DNA from: Eucommia ulmoides
Lineage: Eukaryota; Streptophyta; Magnoliopsida; Garryales; Eucommiaceae
Reading direction: 5' to 3'
NCBI GenBank assembly: GCA_016647705.1
Contig: CM028340.1
Coordinates: 16,197,001-16,261,000, forward strand
Length of the DNA: 64,000 nucleotides
The stretch's first letter is position 1; the number at the start of each line of letters is the position of its first letter. Below are positions 1 to 11,311 of the stretch, piece after piece. Both the position numbers and the translations under genes were made by a program. Below the pieces are notes generated by a model, which ran no database searches, had not been told where the DNA came from, and saw only the letters and a program-made list of their open reading frames with translations.

Positions 1-207
1 CACCTAAGAGCTATGATTGAAACAGACTCTGTTGAAGCGGTCACTCTTGTTCAAAATCCTTGTCCGGAGAACCAACGCTTTAAAGAATGGATTGAGGAAT
101 GTAAAAGAGTCCTCTTGCTCAATGATTATAACCTTCATTTTGCGCATCGGGAGATGAATCGTTGTGCAAATATTTTGGCCAAAAGAGGTGCCAGAGAAGA
201 TTGCTAG
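1..207 (+). CDS. C-terminal fragment of an RNase H-like (RVT_3 type) protein
   Basis: The frame is open from base 1 to a TAG at 205-207, so the start lies outside the window. The residues ETDS near the N-terminal end and the C-terminal block HREMNRCANILAK match the acidic-residue and last-helix regions of the plant RNase H-like domain (reverse transcriptase-like, RVT_3). That domain is found at the end of plant LINE polyproteins and in many short stand-alone plant proteins of uncertain role. The domain cleaves RNA in RNA:DNA hybrids in enzymes that keep the catalytic acids; only part of the site is visible here. No zinc-binding RT module can be checked because the upstream sequence is missing. 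It could be a LINE end or a domesticated single-domain gene. The family call is fairly secure, the function is not. Confidence 0.7.
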   Translation, partial: HLRAMIETDSVEAVTLVQNPCPENQRFKEWIEECKRVLLLNDYNLHFAHREMNRCANILAKRGAREDC

Positions 208-315
208 ATAAAAATCCTCAAAACTCCAACAACGGACCTAGAAGATACCGTTTTTGAAAAAATGGATAAAATGACTTTTGAGGTATGCCCGGATGATTGA
301 GTTGTCTTGTTTTTC

Positions 316-347
<32 letters not shown>

Positions 348-744
348 CTACTTGTTAAACTTTTGAACCACCCAAAAAAACTTACTTTGGTAATTTTCGA
401 TATTGTAAAGTACATCCAAGTTGTTAGTATAAGTAAAATTAGGGACGATGTGATATCACTTTTTTTTATTACATTTTGTTTGAATTAAAAAAAATGGAAA
501 GTAATGTTTGTTTTGTAATTAATAATATTTAAAAAAAATAGAGATGATTTGAAATGTAAAAAATAATGGATTTTTTTTTTTTCCAGAAGTCCCATTTTGA
601 AGTGAAACAGCTTTTTAAGACCTCACTGTTCAAAACATTGTTTATATTCTATTTAAAAAAAGTTGTCAACAACTCCCTTTGAAAAATTAATGACCGAAAC
701 ACCCTTAGTGCACAAAATCCTAATATTCAATTTCCTATTCCTAA
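208..744. other. AT-rich non-coding stretch with poly-T run
   Basis: No gene is seen. A run of about 29 T at 319-347 and a shorter one near 570-581 are the only marked features. If the preceding RNase H-like frame belongs to a LINE, its tail should be A-rich on the plus strand, which this is not. Confidence 0.6.
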
Positions 745-846
745 TTTCTTTGTCTCTCTCTCTTCGACAACAAGTAGCTCTTAGTCGCCATCCTTGTTTC
801 TTTGTCTCTCTCTTCGACAACAAGTAGCTCTTAGTCGCCATCCTTG
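745..846. repeat. Two-copy tandem duplication, about 51 bp unit
   Basis: 745-796 and 797-846 are the same sequence (tttctttgtctctctc... to ...cgccatccttg), differing by one TC dinucleotide in the CT run. The near identity indicates a recent slippage or replication duplication. Confidence 0.9.
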
Positions 847-2035
847 TCATTTGTTACGTGTCATCATTCTTGTCGCTCGTTGTCATAGCCCTTGTCGATC
901 GTCGTCGTCTCTGTCACCCTCGCCTTTATTGTTGCTACCGCTTCGATTGTCGTCGTTCTCATCCATGTTGCGCATTGTCATCCTTGCTGCTTGTTGTCGC
1001 CCCCTTGACACTTGTCGTAGTCTCCGTCGTCGTCACATTTACTGTCGCTACCAACGAAGATTCGATACCACCATCTCCGATTTTCTCTCTCATCGCTTGG
1101 TCATCAATTTCTTCCTCTTCCTTCACGGCCACCACTCCTTCCTACTTAGATTTGATCAGATTTGTCCACATCTAGTCAGATTTGTCCTGATCTAAATAGA
1201 TCTAACCAGAAACCGTTGGTTCTTGTCACCGAAAAACAGATGTTATGAAAGGTATATTAAAAATCACCTCCCTTTCTAGGTTCTTGTGTTTTGGAATTTT
1301 AGAACTTTTTCTTTGTATTCTCTAGCTAATACTATAGAAATTAATGATCTCAATTTATTGTTTGTATTCGATGGAATTGTTTGATTTTCGGTGGAATTGT
1401 GTAATTTGAGTGGAATTATTAATATTAAGTGAAATTTTAAAAATTTAGTGAAATGATATTTGTTGAGTTTTTTTATAATTAATTTGTTTATAAATAAAAT
1501 TTTAATTAAATAATTTTAATAATTTTAAATTTTAGTATCATTTATAAAATGCTTTTAGCAAAAGTTTTATTGAAAAATTAGTATTAAGAAAAATATATTC
1601 AATAAAATTCTTACTAAGATATTTTGGAATTTTTAAAATTTCAGATGTTTCAGAAAATAATATCAAGTGTAATATCAATAAGGGTGTGTTTGATATTTTG
1701 ATTTTTATATATTTTTATTAACTAAAATGTCATTCATAGTTAATTTGGCATTTTTAAATTCTGTGGAAATTATAAAAAGAAAATAAGGGTATTTATGATA
1801 TTTAAGAAAAAATTATATATTTTTAAGAAAAAATAAAATTAAGTGGAATTGTACTAAAAAAAACAGTGGAATTTGTGTAAATAAAGGAGATATATATTTT
1901 GTAGGATAATTATTTTTTTACTTTTTACATGAGTCTAATTTTAATGGTTCTTGAAAATGTGTATTTTTAAATTTTGGGAGCCCTAAAAAAGCCCAAAAAT
2001 AATTGCTTCCTTTTCTATTGACTTCTACATAATAA
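847..2035. other. Pyrimidine-rich then AT-rich non-coding DNA
   Basis: 847-1200 is rich in TCG/CTT triplets and stays open in two overlapping frames because of that bias. The translations (many Ser, Arg, Leu, Val) show no domain. From 1250 onward the DNA is AT-rich with several short gtggaat-type repeats (1370-1450, 1840-1875) and no gene. Confidence 0.55.
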
Positions 2036-2450
2036 GCAGTAGTTTGGTACGCTGGAATGAAATGTAATGGAATAACAATACGATTGGAATTAGTATGATA
2101 ATAAAATGAAATGATCATTACCATTCATATGTTTAGTAACAAAAAAAATTACATGTAGTATTAGAATGATATAAAAGGGTAAAATAGTTAATTTAATTAA
2201 ATTGCATTCTAATTCAATTATTTGGTTATTATTTGATCTCGTTTTTTAGCCGATAAATGATTAAAATCTAATCCATCTAATTGGGATTAACTAGTGCCAA
2301 GTTTATCCTATTATTGATTAATTCTATATTTTGTGGTATTAAAGAATTATTGATAACATGATTTAATTCCGTGTACCAAATATAAGAATGAAATGATTAT
2401 TCTCATAATCATTCCAATCTCGTCTCGGATCCGGCATACCAAACTCGACC
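2036..2450. mobile_element. Candidate Harbinger-like MITE
   Basis: The ends are imperfect inverted repeats built on agtttggta.gc (left) and gc.taccaaact (right), followed inward by a second inverted block (ggaatg / cattcc). TAA lies directly outside each end (2033-2035 and 2451-2453), the target preference of PIF/Harbinger elements. There is no coding sequence, and 415 bp is a normal MITE size. The outermost bases match poorly, so the exact ends are uncertain. Confidence 0.45.
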
Positions 2451-2453
2451 TAA

Positions 2454-5143
2454 GAGATCTATAGACTTTGGATCATTTCTTTTTTAATTATGGTTTAGAT
2501 GATCTTGGATTAAGAAACTCATATAGAAAACCCAAGATATCTTGTTTCTATTATCTAACAAACTTTCCATGTTCCTTGAAATCTTTGAAGAAGAAAAAAA
2601 AAAGTAAAAAGTAGAAACAAAAATCACTTTTTCCTATATTTTATTTTTAAATCCAAATTCAAGGTAATTTGTCTTTTTCTATTTCTTATTGAGAAACAAA
2701 ATCGAGCATAAGCATAGGATTTTGTTTGGTGAGTGTTTGTCATTTTCAAAAAAGAAAACAAAATTTATAAATATTGTGGTTGATCCAAAAAATTGGTTAG
2801 GGATTTAATATTTTTTAAGAAATTTATTAGATATTTTTATAATTGAAAGGGTTATGTAAATTTTTAAGAAATTTTAATTGATTTATTTTAAAAAAAATAA
2901 AATATATAGGGTTAAAAATAAAAAATTTCAAAGTTGAAGAGGGCTTGAGTTCCTGACGGTCACTAAGTAGATCCGCCACTGCATAAGTACTTCATTTGAT
3001 GCCAATTTAATAGAACCAAAAAAATAAGTCCTGAAAAATTATAAATATTGAAAACTTACGTACACTGAAACATAAAGTATCCATGCTATTGAACACCTAC
3101 CTTGCATGATTGTTGTGCAAAAAACACAATGCATTCCTCATTTTAACACTATAAAATATTATTCCACGTAGTGTTTTCATATTGTAAGTGTGATTGTTCC
3201 TGATTTTATACCTATTTTATCTTCTAAATTTATATTTTTCTAGGTTGTGTTTACCTATAATAAACTCATTTTTTGCATTTAGGTAGGTTTTAAGTGTTTT
3301 ACTTAAAATCGAAGCACAAAGATGCATTTTTTGGGATATTACAATTGACCACTGTATACTATTTTAGTCATAACTTAGTCTACATTTGGAATTTTGGGAC
3401 GAAATCAATTTCATATGAATTTAGACTTCCTAATATTTCCAACAAGTGGTCATATATCTAAATCAAAGTTCTAACCAGAAAGATAAGCGTATTTGAAAAT
3501 CGGACTAAATAGTTTGTCCAATGTCGTAGGCGCGACCTGCACCAGAGGGGCGTGACTTATACCTCAAAATCAGGGATATTAATTCCCTGATTTTGGGGGA
3601 ACGTTACAAAAAGATGGTTATGAATTTCAAGGACAGATCCATACATTTTAAAGATTATTCTACACACTCCATTGAAGATCTTAAAGGTCGTGGCAAGGAA
3701 GAAGAAATAATGGTGTTTTGTGATTCCATGAGCGACTAGACATCGAACCCAGGTTAGGGAATGTATTTTGTTTAGATTTTTATCTAGTTTATTTTACCTG
3801 TGTATAAAATTGTATAACAAGAGATTTATGTTTCTTACTTTGTTTATCTAATCATTTCATGTTTTATCATTATATAAAAGTTAAAAATAAATTATTGGTA
3901 TTTTTGGGTTAGATCTAATACATATGGTTTAGATCTTACCGTTATACAATTTATTTTCATTGGAATCAATATCGTTTAATAGGATGGATTATGGTTAGGG
4001 ATTGCTCTATCATAAATCGTAGAAATTGAATCTCGAAACTGGCCCATGCCGATTAAATAGTCGATTAATTGATACAATTTATATGATGAACTATACTTAG
4101 AGATTGGTTCATCGTAGATTAGAAACTGCATCCTGAAAATAGTTTATGTCAATTAAATGGTTAAAATTTCATTGTAATATGGCTTGTAAATGAATTACTT
4201 CATTATACAAAAAATTTAAATAGATGAAGAACAAAGTTCATTGGAATAATCGAAAAATGAGTACGTGCCCCCAACCTGATCATTATACACAACATTTTGA
4301 TTTAAATGTTTTTCTGCATTTTTGTTATTAAAAGTAAAAAAACCAATTTTGTTTATTTCACTTGAAAAATAAGAGAAAAATAATAATTACAATCTAGTCC
4401 ATGTGATTCGACACTCGTATTCCAACACTATACAACGAAGTTTTGCACTTAAATTTGGGCATAAATTTGAGCAATCAAAGTGTACAGAACGTATTTTCTT
4501 GCATGTATTCTTATTCTAAAATAATGAGTTATAAGTGTCATTTGGTAACTGTTTAGTTGTTTTTCGCATTAGGAGGTTTTAGTCTAAAACTATATGATAT
4601 CAAGTGGAGTAACTCCTTTCATATATAGACTATTTTGGGAAGCCTCACAAATTCAACATGAGATTCTAACACCCACTCTCACGTGCAACTCCTTTTTGCA
4701 TGTGACACGATCAAACAAATAGAAGAGAAAAAAAAACAAACATTCAAATAATTGAGGACAACCAAAAGAGACTTTCCAAGTCTAGTTTTGAAACCATGTT
4801 AAGATAAATAAATGAGATAGAATCCAATGCCAAAAGAAAAAAGAAGACTAGGTGAATAATGAATGCAAAGAGTACAAGAAAATATCTAAGAAAGATAATT
4901 TATATAGATTTACAATAGGAAAACCTAAAAAATAAAGAAAAGTTTATTCTATACTTACCACTAAATAAATATAATAACTCTAATATCAAATAATCTTTTC
5001 TTTGTTTTCCCACCATCGGTATAATTTTGGCTTCCGTACTACTTGAATTTGGTTTTTCTGCAGTGAATCATTATATCTTCTTTCGGTATTTGATTTTCTT
5101 TTTCATTCATATTTGATTTGTGATTTGTTTTTGTTGGTATTCG
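2454..5143. other. AT-rich DNA with possible retroelement leader remnants
   Basis: No gene is seen. 3500-3780 has a GC-richer patch (cgcgacctgcaccagagggg) and text resembling a retroelement LTR, too degraded to assign. 4580-5143, directly upstream of the copia gag start, should contain the leader and perhaps the 5' LTR of that element. The block beginning tgttaagataaat at 4797 is a candidate LTR start, but no matching 3' LTR is present in the window to prove it. Confidence 0.35.
3566..3594. other. Perfect 11-bp hairpin
   Basis: AAAATCAGGGA at 3566-3576 and its exact reverse complement at 3584-3594 flank a 7-base loop. It is not followed by features that would make it a bacterial-type terminator, and its role is unknown. 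Confidence 0.7.
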
Positions 5144-5671
5144 TAATGGCTTCTGAAATGGATGATTAATTTCAATCTATTAATGTGGGATTGAATACAA
5201 TTTTTTGTTTTTATTTTTTCATATTAGAGTTATGTGATGAAAACATTTTCTGATAGGCAAAAAAAATGTGGGGTTATATTATAGGTATGTTGGTTAAACC
5301 CGATGATCAAAAGTCTGAAAATTATGTAGCTTCATTAGACGCTTTGGAGGCGAACAAATAGAAAATTATTACTTGGATCAACAACTTGGTGATCATTCGA
5401 TTGGTGTGTAATTAACGAAGTATGAATATGCTAAAGAGGTTGGGGAGCATTTGTCGAGGCTGTACACACAGTTTAATTTTGCAAAACAATACCAATCAAA
5501 ATTTGATATTCGAGCACTAAAACAGAACAATATGACTACTAAAGAATTATACTCAGCTATAACAGATCTTTGAGATCAATTGGCTCTCAAAAAATCAGTA
5601 GAATTATAAGTGTATACTCTTTACATTGCTCATAGAAAATAACAACGTTTGGTGTGGGACAATTCTTCACC
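5144..5671 (+). pseudogene. Ty1/copia gag, 5' part (split by Athila insertion)
   Basis: Translation from ATGGCTTCTGAAATGGATG runs into an in-frame TAA after seven codons. Across shifted frames the order of a plant copia Gag (UBN2 type) is recognisable: a W-G-Y-hydrophobic stretch, ITWINNL near 5370, TKYEYAKEVGEHLSRLY near 5415, then KQYQSKFDIRALKQNN and LYSAITDL. Gag packages the element RNA. The reading continues after the Athila element at 18617, and joining the two sides restores the expected order ending in ELLAQEIRLKS. Several stops and frameshifts make it non-functional. The start is chosen by fit to the family; the original upstream leader is not resolved. Confidence 0.7.
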
Positions 5672-5676
5672 ATAGT

Positions 5677-7350
5677 TGTAAGCGCGAGGACTTCATCGTC
5701 GTTCTCGTGGTATTGACTACTCATAAGTATATGAGGTCTAGTTTTAATATAATGGATCTTGTAAGATCGGATATCGTTCCACTGGGAAAGACATGTAATT
5801 CGGTTGAGTATTGTGATTAAAATAGTTTCATATTATCTCGACTAATCAAAATTTGTTTGTGTTCTATTTAATCTACTAAGATAAACGATAACTATTAGGT
5901 TAGTTCTAATTACACTAATTACTTAGGTATTGATTTCTTTCACATAATGCATAATTGACGTCATTAAGTTAGCTATAATAGTTTTTATCTATTCCAACAA
6001 TCTCTGTATTGATAACTCCTCCGCTACCTCTCCCGAGTGTAAGACAGGGGATTACATGACTTTGTGTTAACGAATAAGTCCCCCTCAACGCCTTAACGAC
6101 CCTAGGTCGCGTGAGTCTTAAGCCAACGTCATGGATTGCATACGTTCTAACGCCCTCCCGGGTCGTTAGAATGTCACGTTGTATTTACCCTAGTCCAAAT
6201 TCAGGGTTACCTCTCCCGCGTGTTAAACCACGTATTCTCGATTTATCAATACAAGCATAATATCAAGAATAATGGTAAACACAATCAGATTTAGACAAAT
6301 AACACATTAAAGTAACATTAATTCATTCAACTTAACAATTACATGATTTCAACTACACCTAAGTAACATTTAACTAATATTACAAGATCTTAGCTATATT
6401 CCATACAAAATAAGAGGGATTCAATATTCTTAGATATGAAAAAGTAATTACAAAGATAAAAACAAGAGAAGAACGATCAAATCTGAAAGTGAAACGGTCC
6501 ACTATCGCTAATGATCGATCCGCAAGTGATTCGTCTTTGCCCGAATGATGAATCTCCTTCTTGATCTCCAAAATATAGCTTAAGAACTCTTTACTAGGGT
6601 TAGGGTTCATCAACAACCTTTTTCAAACGTGGAAAAGGGGTATAAATAGGCCAAAGGTTTCAAAAATATCTAAACAGATATTTTAGCCTGTTCTGCGAAA
6701 TGCGCCTAGGCAGTAGAATCTTCGCCTAGGCAGAGTTTAAGTTGGTTAGAAATCTGCCTAGGCAATGGTTTATTTGCTTAGGAGGAGGACTAACTTCTTC
6801 ATCTTCTTTCTTTCTGACTGATTTGCTCCTAGGTGGTAGAAACTTCGCCTAGGCTGATTTCAGCATTTGAGCACTTCCAGCAGTTCAGCACTTCCAGCAT
6901 TCTGACAGAATTCTGCCTAGGCGGTGGAAACTTCGCCTAGGAGGATTTCAATATTTCAACACTTGCAACCTTCTGATGGATTTCTGCTTAGGCGGTGGAA
7001 ACTTCACCTAGGCGGATTTCAATATTTCAGCTTTTCAACATTCTGACGGATTTCCGCCTAGGTGGTGGAAACTTCGCCTAGGCGGATTTCAACATTTCAA
7101 CATTTCATCCTTCTGACGGATTTTCGCCTAGGCGATGGAAACTTCGCCTAGGCGAATTTGCGCAGTTCTTGAAACCTCTATTTATTCATCTTTTGTCTAT
7201 CCTTTTTTTCACCATTTCGCTCAATTTGTCGATTGTTTACGTTCCTACTCCTGACTTATAAAAACAGCTAAAAAGATATTAAAACTTTAATAAAATACTC
7301 GAAAACTGACAAATTCGGTTTAGAAATAGATAGATATTTTACACCTATCA
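5677..7350 (-). repeat. Athila 3' LTR
   Basis: 1,674 bp, aligned end to end with 16939-18611. In element orientation it starts TGATAGGTGTAAAA and ends in TTACA. It contains a CCTAGG-bearing minisatellite (about 6690-7160). Confidence 0.93.
6690..7160. repeat. Minisatellite of paired gcctaggc palindromes in the LTR
   Basis: About six units of roughly 65-70 bp. Each unit holds two copies of the 8-bp palindrome gcctaggc (or a one-base variant) about 12 bp apart, around ggtggaaacttc, followed by a spacer rich in tttcaacatttc. The paired palindromes can form short hairpins in either strand. Confidence 0.85.
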
Positions 7351-7366
7351 AATACCCCCAAATTTT
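7351..7366 (-). other. Polypurine tract of Athila element
   Basis: On the minus strand AAATTTGGGGGTATT lies directly against the TG of the 3' LTR, where plus-strand priming is expected. Similar TTTGGGGGT blocks recur at 8029-8041 and 8881-8892. Confidence 0.7.
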
Positions 7367-7994
7367 GAATTTTGCTAGTTCTCGAGCAAAACACCCTAAT
7401 ACTAAATAACACTAACTACACTAATTAGCTAATTTCTAAACTAAACATAAATAATCATTAACAAATAAGAAGTAACCACATGTGAGATTTAAGTTCAATC
7501 AAAGAGACCATGTGGTTCTTCCCTCAACAACCCGTAATCGGATCCGGTTTAGGAATAGCACACACCACGTGGTGTTCCAGAATTTCAACACTCAATATCA
7601 GTTAAAATCATTTTAGATCCAATTGAAATGTGTGTGTGAGAGAACTCAGATGTATAACTAATCAAACACCGGATTGGATTATTCAATGAATAAGGTTATG
7701 ACTTAATCTTATTAAAACATTCAGGAAAGCCATATGCTTGACTGGGCTCAACTATCCACTAATGTAGGTTCGGACATTCGCCGAGATCAATAGGGCTTAG
7801 TTTGGCTTTGGAGAACGACCAAGGGTATCGTAGAAATAGAAATTCGTTATAATTTTAACGATACCCGAGGTACAAACGCTTGTTGCTAAATCTCTCTTGT
7901 AACCCCCTATCTTTGAAGATATAACCCTGAACAAGATTAAGTAAACTTGTATTCACTTGTTACAACAACTGATAGTAAACACTATATTCACATA

Positions 7995-8027
<33 letters not shown>

Positions 8028-9018
8028 CACACCCCCAAACTTATTCAATTTTGTACAATTTTAGGGGTGTGTAGAATACAACTAAAGGATTGACAAGTGA
8101 ATACGTTTGTACTTAACCAAAAACATTTAAATTGAAACCCCGATTGCCCGCTTCAAGTTAGCATAACCTAATGCTACTTGATTTCTCTCAATTTTTACTT
8201 TTATTCTTAGCGACAATGGTTTTGAAAGATTTACTTGGTTAAAGAATAGAAACAAGTTCAGAATTGAAAAGTTTATGGCTTCGACAGGAGAACGAGGGAA
8301 TAAATTTTCAGGTTAGTTTCAAAAGGTTCAAGCGAAAAAATTGAAGGCCTATATCATGCATCCGGAATTACCTTACCTATAATTTCTCCTCAAGCCTCCC
8401 CCAATCAAGTTTTAGATTCTTCATTTCTGTTATGAACTTATTACTAAATAATCGACGTCAAATCATTCAACTAATTATACAATGAGTTTATGCGATCGTG
8501 CGATTTAGAATCAAAATAATTTTTACCTAATCGACATGTCAAGCACACAAAACACACATGAATGGCATTACCCCTGACCTCAATATACAATTAGGGGATA
8601 ATTTTCATCATCAGGACATGGTTCGGACGAACTCAAAAACTCAGTATGCACGTACAACTACATTCATTAACATCTCTACTCTAATTCTACAAACTAACAT
8701 TACTTATGCTAATGATCCTTACACATGCATAACAAAAAGAATTTCAAAATTTATAAAAAATTAAACATTAATACCATTATAAGCAAAAATTTGTCCACAA
8801 AAAGAATTTTGTCCCACTCACATAAAAAAGAAATTCATCCTTCATATCCCAAAAAAAAAACACTACATACTTGCATGTTTAATACCCCCAAACTTGAACG
8901 AGGCAGTGTTCTCACTGCCTAGGTAGCGAACCCAATAACAGAATCGAAATGTAAGTATTGAAAACTGGGTCAGACACATACCTAGGAGGGAAGACATACA
9001 AGTCTAACCTCCTACCAT
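7367..9018 (-). other. Athila 3' non-coding region
   Basis: It lies between the third ORF and the 3' LTR, with no frame that resembles a protein. It contains a T run of about 28 at 7996-8023 (A run in element sense) and two extra polypurine-tract-like blocks. Confidence 0.7.
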
Positions 9019-10122
9019 TCATTGCGGAGGAGATGGTAGTTGCGGCTCATCAGTCTCGAAAGGCGGCACGGGCATATAACGCGTCATGTCGATTTTGAGG
9101 TGCTCAAATAAAACTCGTTGATTTTGATCTTGTTGCCGAATGTAGTTATCCATGTAAATCTCCATCCGAGAAAAATTATTTTGAAGTTGGCTCATGTCGG
9201 ATTGGAGCCCACGGATAGCTCACGAAATCTGGTTTAGTTGGTCACGGCGAGTTGTAGGCGTTGGTGGCTCCGACTGGCTGACTTCTTCCTCATCAGGACC
9301 ATCTTCTCCCTCAGATAGTCTTCCATTCCAAAATCGGTTAATCATTGAAAGATCGAGCGGTTTTTTAGGTAGAAAGGGGCTTGTCACTGGGACACGAACT
9401 CCGGCACGCAGAAATAGAGTGGTTAGGAATGAGGGAAAAGGAAGGCCACCCTTCATCGTCCTGGCAATATGAAGTATTGAAGAATAGATGTGCCAACCGA
9501 CATTGGCGGGGGTCCCTCTATCGATGCCATATAGCATAGAAGCACGCTCTTTGGAAACATCTGAAACGTGGGAGGTAGGGAGCAGATTAGCGTAGATGAA
9601 TTGATGCCAAATCTTCGGGATTGGTTTCAGAAACCGCGCCTTAAAGATGACCTGACCCTGCCATGTGTTTTTCCATTGGGCATTACTCGTAGTCAGGGCA
9701 TGAATCACAGGACTCATCGTTAATGTGGCGTCGTCGAATAAATCCCGCAAGGCTTCGGGCCCCATCAAACCCAACAACTCATTGAAGTGGTCCGCACTGA
9801 ACAGAATTGGGATGTTTCGGACCTTCGTCTGAAAACTAGTGGCCTCGGTAATGTTCACGTAGAATTCGCGTACCAGGGCCAACTCACCTAGTGGGGGTAA
9901 AGCGCAGAACTGTTCTCATCTTCTACTTTGAATGACTGTCCTAAATTCTTCGGAGAGTTCTTGCAAAGGTCCAAACCTCGTTTGGCGAATGCCGGGACGC
10001 CTACTTTCATATTTGTTAAAATGGTCCTCAGCTTGCTTGGAAATGAATTTTAAGGAGTTGTAATCCGAGGCAGCCGAAGAGTCTTCTGTGCGTGGTTGCT
10101 TAGATACTCGACGCTTTGCCAT
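9019..10122 (-). pseudogene. Athila third ORF (env-like position; plant transposon protein domain)
   Basis: One frame from ATG at 10122 to a TGA at 9019-9021 spans 368 codons, interrupted by in-frame TGA at 9916-9918 and 9220-9222. The N-terminus is basic (MAKRRVSKQPR). The middle has the block LVREFYVNI and NELLGLMGPEALR, typical of the 'putative plant transposon protein' domain (Transposase_32) found downstream of pol in Athila/Calypso-like elements. The C-terminal part is acidic and Pro/Ser-rich, then a likely coiled region. The first stop lies where a Trp codon is expected, and both fit a single G-to-A or C-to-T change. In some relatives this position encodes a membrane protein called env-like, but I see no clear membrane segment here. 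Function in the element is unknown. Confidence 0.8.
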
Positions 10123-11311
10123 TTTGCCTATAAATCACAATCACAACACAAGCCATAACAATAACAATAGAACACACAATTCAAACCATTGTCAACGAAC
10201 ACACAATACCCTTTTTAACAAACACATGCCAACCAAAACCAAATAATACAAATTTCACAAGATCTCATACCAACCAACACCAAATCACATTTTTTTCGCA
10301 ATGTAGCTTAAAATAAATGATTCCCATTGTGTATCTACATATAAACATGATAGGTTTTACCAAAAATCAGTCCTAAATCCCTAATAGCATGAAAAACGCA
10401 ATACTAGGGTTTAAAGGGGTTTAGGGTTCTATCCAAATCCAAGGATTTGTGGAATAAACATGCAAATCAAGCAAAGATTTCAACAAGTACATGAAAAATA
10501 GGATCATTGATACTTACTTGCTGAAAAATTTCAGTCAAATCACTTGAAGATGTGGATTTCGCACTGTTCACCGCTTAAACCTTAGATTTCCGAAAATGGG
10601 AAAGAGAAATCCAACTCTTGGATGAAGATTCTTGGTGGAATTCCAAGTTTTTCGCAATTTAGGATAAATTTTTAAAGGGAGGAAAGGATTTGGGGTAGTG
10701 AAGTTGAGAGTTTCTTGAAAATTTTAGGAGGGAAATTCCATTTGCGAAGAGGAAGGCTCCTATTTAAAACAGGACTGTCGCGAATTCGCCTAGGCGGAGG
10801 TTTTTCCACCTAGGCAAAATAGCGCCTTTTGTTTTTTTAAAAGACCTCCTGACGTTAATTCACCTAGGCGGTGGTTTTTTCGCCTAGGCGAAATTACGCC
10901 AGTATAGAAACTCAGCTTTTCTTTCTTTTTCCACCTAGGCGGTGGTTTTTTTCGCCCAGGCGAAGTTACGACAGTGTAGAAACTCAGCCTTTCTTTCTTT
11001 TTCCGCCTAGGCGGTGGTTTTTCTGCCTAGGCGAAGTTACGGCAGTGTAGAATTTGGCTAGATTCCTTCATGTTTTCACACTTTTGCTCTACACCTCTTA
11101 CTTCCATTTCGTTTCTCAAACGATTTTTAGCATGCAATTCAAACCTAAGTATCTAGCCTCATCAATTCACCACAAAAATAATATTTCGAGATTAATACGA
11201 TCTCCAAAAAATAATTTATACAAAAGTTGGGAATGTTCGTTACCCTCGACGACATATCAAAAGATGTTGCTTGGTTTTACGTCCCTAGCTGGACGTGAAT
11301 GAATTTCGGCT
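10123..11311 (-). other. Athila spacer between integrase and third ORF
   Basis: Non-coding about 1.2 kb. Plant Athila elements commonly have such a spacer, from which the third ORF must be expressed by splicing or a separate promoter. It contains the minisatellite described separately. Confidence 0.7.
10784..11050. repeat. Second gcctaggc minisatellite, internal to Athila
   Basis: About four units of some 65-75 bp with paired cctaggc palindromes around ggtggttttt, followed by cgaagttacg.cagtgtagaaactcagc. The same palindrome pair occurs in both LTRs, but the spacer differs, so this array is related to the LTR array but was amplified independently. Confidence 0.85.

Noticed and set aside
794-1195. 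133-codon and 105-codon open frames as genes
   Set aside because: They overlap in different frames within TCG/CTT-biased DNA, have no domain, and the bias alone keeps them open.
6690-7160. CRISPR-like array
   Set aside because: The repeats are a plant LTR minisatellite with diverged units, no constant repeat plus unique spacer pattern, and no cas genes.
8558-8922. Plus-strand open frames in the Athila 3' region
   Set aside because: Short, Asn/Lys/Ile-rich, antisense to the element and without domain.
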